Shown: positions 57,801-64,000 of the stretch, in pieces
Layout of the letters: every line of letters begins with the position of its first letter
Position numbering within the stretch: the stretch's first letter is position 1
Assembly: GCA_030760725.1 (NCBI GenBank)
Contig: JASWHV010000001.1
Coordinates: 72,375,683 to 72,439,682, forward strand
Direction of reading: 5' to 3'
DNA: 64,000 bases
Source of the DNA: Neostapfia colusana
Lineage: Eukaryota > Streptophyta > Magnoliopsida > Poales > Poaceae
Program-made: the position numbers and the translations under genes
Notes under the pieces: model-generated
Told to the model about the DNA's origin: nothing
Database searches by the model: none
Seen by the model: only the letters and a program-made list of their open reading frames with translations

Positions 57801-59193
57801 TATAAATTGCTTATAACTGCTGATCTCAAATTAACAAAAGTGGATTAAAAGAAGCAAAGCTCGAGTGGGCAGTTTCCTACTCGTGAAACGGGGTTAAGGG
57901 AGATCAATCGGAAGAGTTGGGAATTGATCCTCATAGTTGTGAATGGAGACCGGGCAGTGGATGGAAGGTTCAAGGACGTGGTCCTGTGAACCTAGTCTAT
58001 GTCTGAGTCGATTAAGACCCGTTCTCGTTTTCGGCCCCGCTGGACAAGTTTGAGATGTGTAACGGATGCATACTGGCTATATGGGACCCAGGAAACCGAT
58101 GTAACATGTTAACCTGGGTGTCGAGACATACCTCACCGTCTGATGCCGATGCTGAAAGGATAGAGAAGTCGGCTCTACGAGGGTTTGCCGTAGAGAGACT
58201 TAATCCCAGTCGATGGGACCGGTTCGACATTTGGGTGTCGTGTGAAAAGTTGCCAGGTACAACGTCAGTGATGGTTGTTGTCTGCAAAGTCATGTACGGG
58301 CGTACGTGTCGTGTCAGCTGGGTGTTTTTGATTGCAATCACCGTCGCTCGTGGTAGTGAGCATACATGTACACTGAGTCATGACGTAGTAATAAACTGGG
58401 AAACATTTAATATGCTTTGTGAGTAATCCTCATATTGGAGATGAGGGATGATCAACACTTTCACTAAATTTATTTTCCACCTTGGGCTAGTAGCGTCGAG
58501 GCAAAGCGTTTCTTGTTTGATTGTGGAGTCTTGACGGTAATGGCGCAAGGTCTGTATGAGTCTAGGGTAGCTCACTAAAGTTCCTTTCACCTCGGGCAAG
58601 TTTCATCGAGATGAAGCGTTTCTTGTTTGATTGTGGAGTCCCGATGTAAATTGCGCGAGGGCTATAAAAGTTGCTTAAAACTGGAACTAAGGACTCTCCT
58701 TTAGCTCAAGAGCATCATTTGTGCAAACTGCTATATTCAGCCCTCTATTTTCATCATGTAGAGTTTCATGACTAGGGAGACGGTTCAGTCTTGCTGAGCT
58801 TTGTGCTCACGGATACTGCATAAGTTGTTTTGCAGGTAATAACCGTACGCTGAATTGTACGGGTGTCCGACGAGACTTGGAGCTCTCCGAGCGGTGAACT
58901 CAGGGCCACCCCTGCCGCTGCTATTGTGATAGTGTTGCTAGCGAGAAGGGTCCGCGGGCTGGATATCTTCTCTGTTGCTTAGCATAGGTATGATACGTGA
59001 GTTGTACCAGTCTTCCGCTGTAGATTATTTTGAGAAGTATTTGTAAAATTTACACTTTGTAAGCTTCCGCTCGATTTATGTAATATGATGCTTTATTATG
59101 TGTGCTGCTAGGTGCCGCATCGCATGGCACCACCCAATGAGATTCCCGGGCAAGGTGCCCCGTCCCCGTGAACCGGGACGACGGGCCCTCACA
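54864..59193 (+). mobile_element. E6 5' LTR
   Basis: 4,330 bp, TGTAAAGGTC to GGGCCCTCACA. It contains the CGAGTGGG/CCTACTCG hairpin (57862-57883, with one G-U pair), constant-loop hairpins (58494-58536 and 58604-58646), the AAAGGCAAGCCCCGG box (57652-57673) and the terminal hairpin GGTGCCG/TGGCACC (59111-59131). Small ORFs in its GC-rich part are not convincing. Confidence 0.92.
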
Positions 59194-60931
59194 GCGTGGT
59201 ATCAGAGCCGCATTGGTAATGGCGCACGGAATAAGGATCGTATTATGACAAAAACATAGGATACGGTGAGGAAACGGTATTAGGCCCACATAAGGACTAT
59301 AGTAGTATAGTTACTTTAAGTGGCAACACTAACATACTTGTTATAATTCTGAATTTTGATTATGTAAGGACGCACCTATGTTCAGGTAAGATTGGTAAGG
59401 AACGCCACCGAAAGCGGCTCAATTTCGGTTAGTTCCCCTGACGACGAAAGTGGTTCAGGGATAGATTTCACAGCGTGGTGTGGAACGTCAATATGAAACT
59501 CTTGGACTCTTCATGTTCCTGAGCTCATATGAAACGCTGATCCCTAGCGTGCATTAGGCAAGTAAGTGGAGACCCCATCGTGTGGTCAGTAACGCGATAG
59601 TGTGTTCGTCTGGAAATAGCATAGAAGGACATACGCAGCGCTTGCCATCGGCGTGCCCTGCAGGGCAGTAGGTGGTATCTGTTGGGTTGATAACATTCCC
59701 AACCATGACGACCCGTTCATGATATACTCTGATTCCCCATCGTGTGGTGTTGAAACACGATCGAGTACCTTCAGACGTGACTTAACCCAAGGACAGCCGT
59801 ATGGCAATGATACGGGCGTTTGTATTTACTTTCAACTATGGAACTGCCTGAAATGAAACAACCTTTGGGTGCACCACTATTGAGTGATCTTCTGCAGGTG
59901 ATAACCATGTACGTATCCCGTGTAGTGCACGTGTGCGAGAGACCGTTTAGTGCCACAATTGAGACGTATATGCCAGTATAATCCGGTTAGGATTTTATTC
60001 GGTGAGGAACGTAGTACCGACATGTTTCTTACGGTGCATCGACACCGTACTATACTTAATAACCTCTTCCCTATGAAGAAATGATTCATGAGAAAAATTT
60101 CAACTAAAAAGGGAAGTTTGAAACAAATAGTAGTTACTGAACTCTTATTTTGAGCTAAGATTCAAATGAGAGAAGGTTTAGGTTTCAAAGAATTCAAAAA
60201 CAGATTGCTCTGTTTCTGGCAGGAATTCTTGCTGGACTTTAACAGAGCATAAGTCTGAGTAGCATGATCCAATTAAGATGTATGATACAGTTCTGGAAAG
60301 ATTTTCAAGTGCTCTACAACTTTCTTGTAGACCTTCAGATCAAAATCACACGATAAGTGGGTGAGAAGTCCGGTTGAAGGCAAACTGTCCAGAACCAGGA
60401 CATCAGAAAAACCTCTCTGGACCTTTGTGTTTTTAAGCCATAACTTCCTGTAGAAAAATACCTAAGGAGCCTGTGATACACCGTTGGAAAGGTTATGAGA
60501 TATTAAACATTGTTGTAGTTCAAAGGTTGTTCAGATTCTTGTTGTATTTTCATATACAACTGTGATAAAGTCAGCCACATACAAAGGAGATGCTGCTAAA
60601 TTTTATCCAGAAAGTCTGTCAACTATGCGAAATCATAACATTTGATACAGAAGAGATATGGAGGCATTTGGATACTCGTTGGAAAGATATTGAAGTTAAA
60701 TTTAACTTTGGTATTCAACATGGGTTATGAAAATGCTTTTAACTGGATCGAAATCTGGTTTGTTTAAGGACCGGTCAATCTGCTTTTAAATCCTTGCTGT
60801 TAGCTACATCAGTTTGCGCTTAAATCATTTTGCTTACATGTTAAGATTTCATTATCAGTGTTGCACTACTTTGTTTATGGAATAAATCAAGTGATAGTGT
60901 TGAACTGATAATGAACTCGTGCAATTGCAGA
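59194..60931 (+). other. E6 leader
   Basis: About 1.7 kb, collinear with the E1 leader, no credible ORF. Donor-like CTTCTGCAG|GTGATAACC at 59897/59898 and acceptor-like GCAATTGCAG at 60921-60930, one base before the gag ATG. Confidence 0.75.
59197..59208 (+). other. E6 primer-binding site
   Basis: TGGTATCAGAGC, exact initiator tRNA-Met complement, three bases after the LTR end. Confidence 0.95.
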
Positions 60932-63900
60932 ATGGTGTGAACTCGTTCCATGAGTGAGGTGGGTGGTTCCGGTGGTGGTGGTGGTGATAACTCTCCACAG
61001 CAGGATCAGCGAGCTCCGCAACCGCAGCCGCCACCAGGACCTTCACCCACGGTCACAATGGCGGACATTCTGGCTGCCATGACGGGTGCAAGCGATGAGC
61101 GAACCGACTTTCTCCGCACCCTGGTGATGAATACATCCCGTCAAGGGGGATGTCAAGACGAAGACTTGCGCCAACTTCAACTGAATTCCTATGTTGAGTT
61201 CTTGGCAACTCAACCACGGGTTTTCATTGAAGCTGGGGATCCTCTGGTGGCAGATAGCTGGATCCGTACCACTGAGTCTAAGTTCGGGTTGCTCCAATGC
61301 ACCGAACATCAGAAGGTTTTATACGCGGCGCAACAACTTCACGGGTCCGCCAGTGCATGGTGGGCAAATCAACTCGCCTCCCTACCAGCTGGACATGATT
61401 TTACATGGACAGAATTCCGGAAAGCATTTCTTGCATATCATGTTCCTTCCGGAATAATTCAGCAGAAACTCGAGGAGTTTCTGGTTTTAAAACAAGGAGG
61501 GAGGGATGCATACGAGCATTCACGAGTGTTCAATAAGCTGGCACAGTATACGCCTCAACATGTGAACACTGAGGCACAAATGTGTGAATGGTTCTTCCGC
61601 AGCCGTAATCCCAAGTTAAAGGAAAGACTCATTTTAGCTGATCGAAAGAACTTCAACGAATTGATGAGTGCTGCCATCATGGTTGAAGATGCTCAGCAGG
61701 AAGTTCAGGCTGAGAAAAGAAAGAACCATATACCACCGGAGAGTAGCAGTAGTGCCCCTCATAAATACCGGGTGGTAGACAGTACCTTGAACTGTCAGCG
61801 GATGCAGCCGGCTCGACGACTCCAGCAATATTCAGGTCGTTCGTCCCAATACTCTGTATTCGGACAGCTGCAACAACGGTATATGCAGCCACGTTATTCT
61901 GTTCCTCAAGTGTTCTTGCCGCAGCAGAATACAACTAGTATCCATACTCAGAGCAACCAGGAACCGGCTGAGAAACCGTGCTTCACGTGCGGGTATTTTG
62001 GTCACATCAGCAGGAAGTGTCCAGAAATGATACGCCACAGAGGAAATGCCTCGGAGCAGGGTATAAATCAACTCCGGACTCAGCTTCATGGAACAGCACC
62101 AAAATCCGGGTGCATTTATCATACGGTTCTAGAGGATGTGCCGGACGGGACACCGGTGCTAGCGGGAATGTTCACCCTCAATGAACTGCCCGTATTAATT
62201 TTATTTGACTCTGGAGCCACACACAATTTCATCAGCAGGTCATTTGTATGCAAAGCTGAGCTCTCCACCTCTACACCAAAAGATCACTACCTGATCCGCT
62301 CCCCTGGTGGGAATATAGCCGCTAATGAAGTGGTGATCAAAGCACCCTTGTGCTTAGGTGGAAAATTATACCCCACGACCCTCATTGTGTTAGAGGGGCA
62401 GAAGATCGATGTGATTCTAGGAATGGCGTGGATGAACTACCACGGGGCTGTTATTGACATTGGTCCACGGATTGTTAGTTTGGACTCTCCGATCTACGGT
62501 CTCCAAACACTCATACTTGAAGCCGTAGATTCTAAAAATCCAGTGGTTTACCACAGTGTCACCACGAAACTAGATGATATTCCAGTGGTCCGTGAGTACC
62601 CGGATGTGTTTCCCGACGATCTTCCAGGGATGGCACCTGAAAGGGACGTGGTATTCAAGATCGAGATAACACCGGGAACCACACCAATAACTCGGAGGCC
62701 GTACAAAATGTCTCCGAAGGAATTAGCTGAACTGAAAGAACAGCTAAAGGACTTAATGGATAAAGGATTCATCCGACCAAGCTCATCGCCATGGGGCTGT
62801 TCAGCCCTCTTTGTGAAGAAAAAGGATGAGACACTTCGGTTATGTGTGGATTATCGGCCGCTGAATGCAGTGACGATCAAAAATAAATATCCATTGCCAC
62901 GGATCGATATATTATTTAATAAGTTGGTGGGTGCCAAAGAATTCTCCAAGATGGAGTTACGGTCCGGTTATCATCAGATAGAAATCAGAGTGGAGGATGT
63001 ACCGAAGATGGCTTTCTCGACTAGATACGGGCACTATGAGTATCTAGTCATGTCTTCCGGGCTAACAAATGCACCCGCACACTTCATATATCTCATGAAT
63101 TCTGTATTCATGCCAGAGTTTGATCAGTTCGTCATGGTTTTCAGCGACGACATTCTCGTATACTCCAAATCGGAAGAGGAGCACACCAAACATCTCCATA
63201 TTGTGCTCCAACGCTTACGGGAACATAAGCTGTATGCCAAATTCAGCAAGTGTGAATTTTGGATCAGCAAGGTACCATTTTTAGGCCACATTATTTCAGC
63301 GGAGGGTGTGGCCGTGGATCCAACCAAAATTGAGCAAGTCTTGAAGTGGGAGTCTCCAACATTGGTTCATCAAATCCGCAGTTTTCTAGGACTAGCGGGT
63401 TATTACCGGAGGTTTATTCCCAGCTTCTCGAAGGTGGCTAAACCAATGACAGAGTTATTTAAGAAGAGCAGCAAGTATGTATGGACAGAAGCCTGTGAAG
63501 AGGCATTTCAAACTCTAAAGAAACATCTCACAACGGCACCGGTGTTAGCCCAACCAGATACAACAAAGCCATTTGATGTTTATTGTGATGCCTCAGGCAT
63601 TGGACTTGGCTGTGTCTTAATGCAAGATAGACGCGTGATCGCGTATGGGTCTCGTCAACTCTGCAACCACGAGCAGCACTACCCCACTAATGACCTAGAA
63701 CTCGCTGCAGTGGTGCTTGCGTTGAAGATGTGGAGGCACTACTTGCTCAGAAATTTAGTGCACCTCTACACCGACCATAAGAGCCACAAATATATATTCA
63801 CTCCGAAGGATATCAATATGAGGCAGCGGAGATGGTTGGAATTAATCAAAGATTATGAGCTCGAGATCCACTACCATTTGGGCAAAGCTAACGTGGTGGC

Positions 63901-64000
63901 TGATGCACTCAGTCGGAAATCCCACGTGAATAAATTGTTAGTTGTTCCGGATGAGGATGAAGAACCAAGCTTGCAGGTGATTCCGTATGGGGCGTTGTAT
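60932..64000 (+). CDS. gag-pol: E6 Gag-Pol, 3' end outside window, probably inactive
   Basis: The family start ATG is at 60932, but its third codon is TGA (60938-60940), where E1 has CGA. From the next in-frame Met (60950, MSEVGGSGGGGG) I read one frame without a stop to the window edge, 1,017 codons: Gag domain, CCHC knuckle CFTCGYFGHISRKCP, protease DSGATHNF (near 62210), RT, RNase H (YCDASGIGLGCVLM) and the start of the pre-integrase part. RT motif A reads KMELRSGYHQI, with Glu for the catalytic Asp (62954-62956), and the second box is FSDDILVYS with both Asp kept (63146-63151). HYHLGKANVV carries Leu for the usual Pro. Integrase lies outside the window. Confidence 0.88.

Larger units (their letters stand above)
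31739..64000 (+). mobile_element. E4: Maximus/SIRE-like Copia element, twice interrupted, right end outside window
   Basis: The 5' LTR starts TGTAAGTGCATCTAGGC, a start typical of Maximus/SIRE-type LTRs. The element runs as LTR, PBS, gag, protease, integrase (31739-36959), is interrupted by E5, resumes with RT and RNase H (52390-54100) and a repeat-rich tail, and is cut at 54863 by E6. Its 3' LTR should lie beyond E6, outside the window. Numerous stops, frameshifts, a deletion and two lost catalytic residues mean it is dead. Confidence 0.85.
54864..64000 (+). mobile_element. E6: Tekay-type Gypsy element, E1 family (right part outside window)
   Basis: LTR start TGTAAAGGTCCC, 5' LTR 54864-59193, PBS, leader, and a gag-pol frame still open at 64000. 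GCCAC at 54859-54863 is the presumed left target-site copy. Nucleotide similarity to E1 is high across LTR, leader and coding region, with far fewer disabling changes. ORF0 is absent, as in E1. Confidence 0.92.

Overview
This window is a block of nested LTR retrotransposons from a large plant genome, most likely a grass (Poaceae). The families are grass-typical: long-LTR Tekay/Del-type chromoviruses resembling rice RIRE3/RIRE8, Maximus/SIRE-like Copia elements and a Tat/RIRE2-like gag remnant. All primer-binding sites match initiator tRNA-Met. The species cannot be named. I see no convincing host gene, rRNA, tRNA or CRISPR array; every coding region is transposon-derived and lies on the + strand.

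Layout. (E1) A decayed Tekay-type Gypsy element runs from before position 1 to 27796: partial 5' LTR 1-3501, leader, gag and pol pseudogenes 5238-9744, 3' LTR 9818-27796. Its 3' LTR is split by (E2), a 3.9-kb solo LTR of a related family (11331-24983, TSD CGCCG). E2 is in turn split by (E3), a Copia element with both LTRs (11491-21234, TSD GAGTC). Between 27797 and about 30325 lies a fourth, truncated Tekay-type LTR, joined to a Tat/RIRE2-type gag pseudogene (about 30326-31376). (E4) A Maximus/SIRE-like Copia element starts at 31739 and has not ended by 64000. It is split by (E5), an apparently intact, very young Tekay element (36960-52384, 15,425 bp, TSD AAGGG, two 4,041-bp LTRs), and again by (E6), a second copy of the E1 family (54864 to beyond 64000), which landed in a 57-bp tandem array of E4.

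How the parts work together. E5 is the only element with everything needed for autonomous transposition visible: LTR promoter and poly(A) signal, PBS, an extra upstream ORF (here called ORF0), one uninterrupted gag-protease-RT-RNase H-integrase-chromodomain frame with all catalytic residues, and a PPT. By-eye LTR divergence is about 0.45% for E5, about 3.3% for E3 and about 6% for the part of E1 compared, which agrees with the nesting order. E1, E3 and E4 have stops, frameshifts or lost catalytic residues. E6 has a long open frame but an altered RT active site.

Less obvious structure is in the long LTRs and leaders. Different LTR families share RNA-like hairpins whose stems covary while loops stay constant. 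E2 and E5 share an 81-nt coding-like exon that joins in frame, through a GC-AG intron of about 1 kb, to a short acidic C-terminal exon. The leaders of E1, E5 and E6 share a splice donor, with acceptors placed right at the ORF0 and gag start codons.
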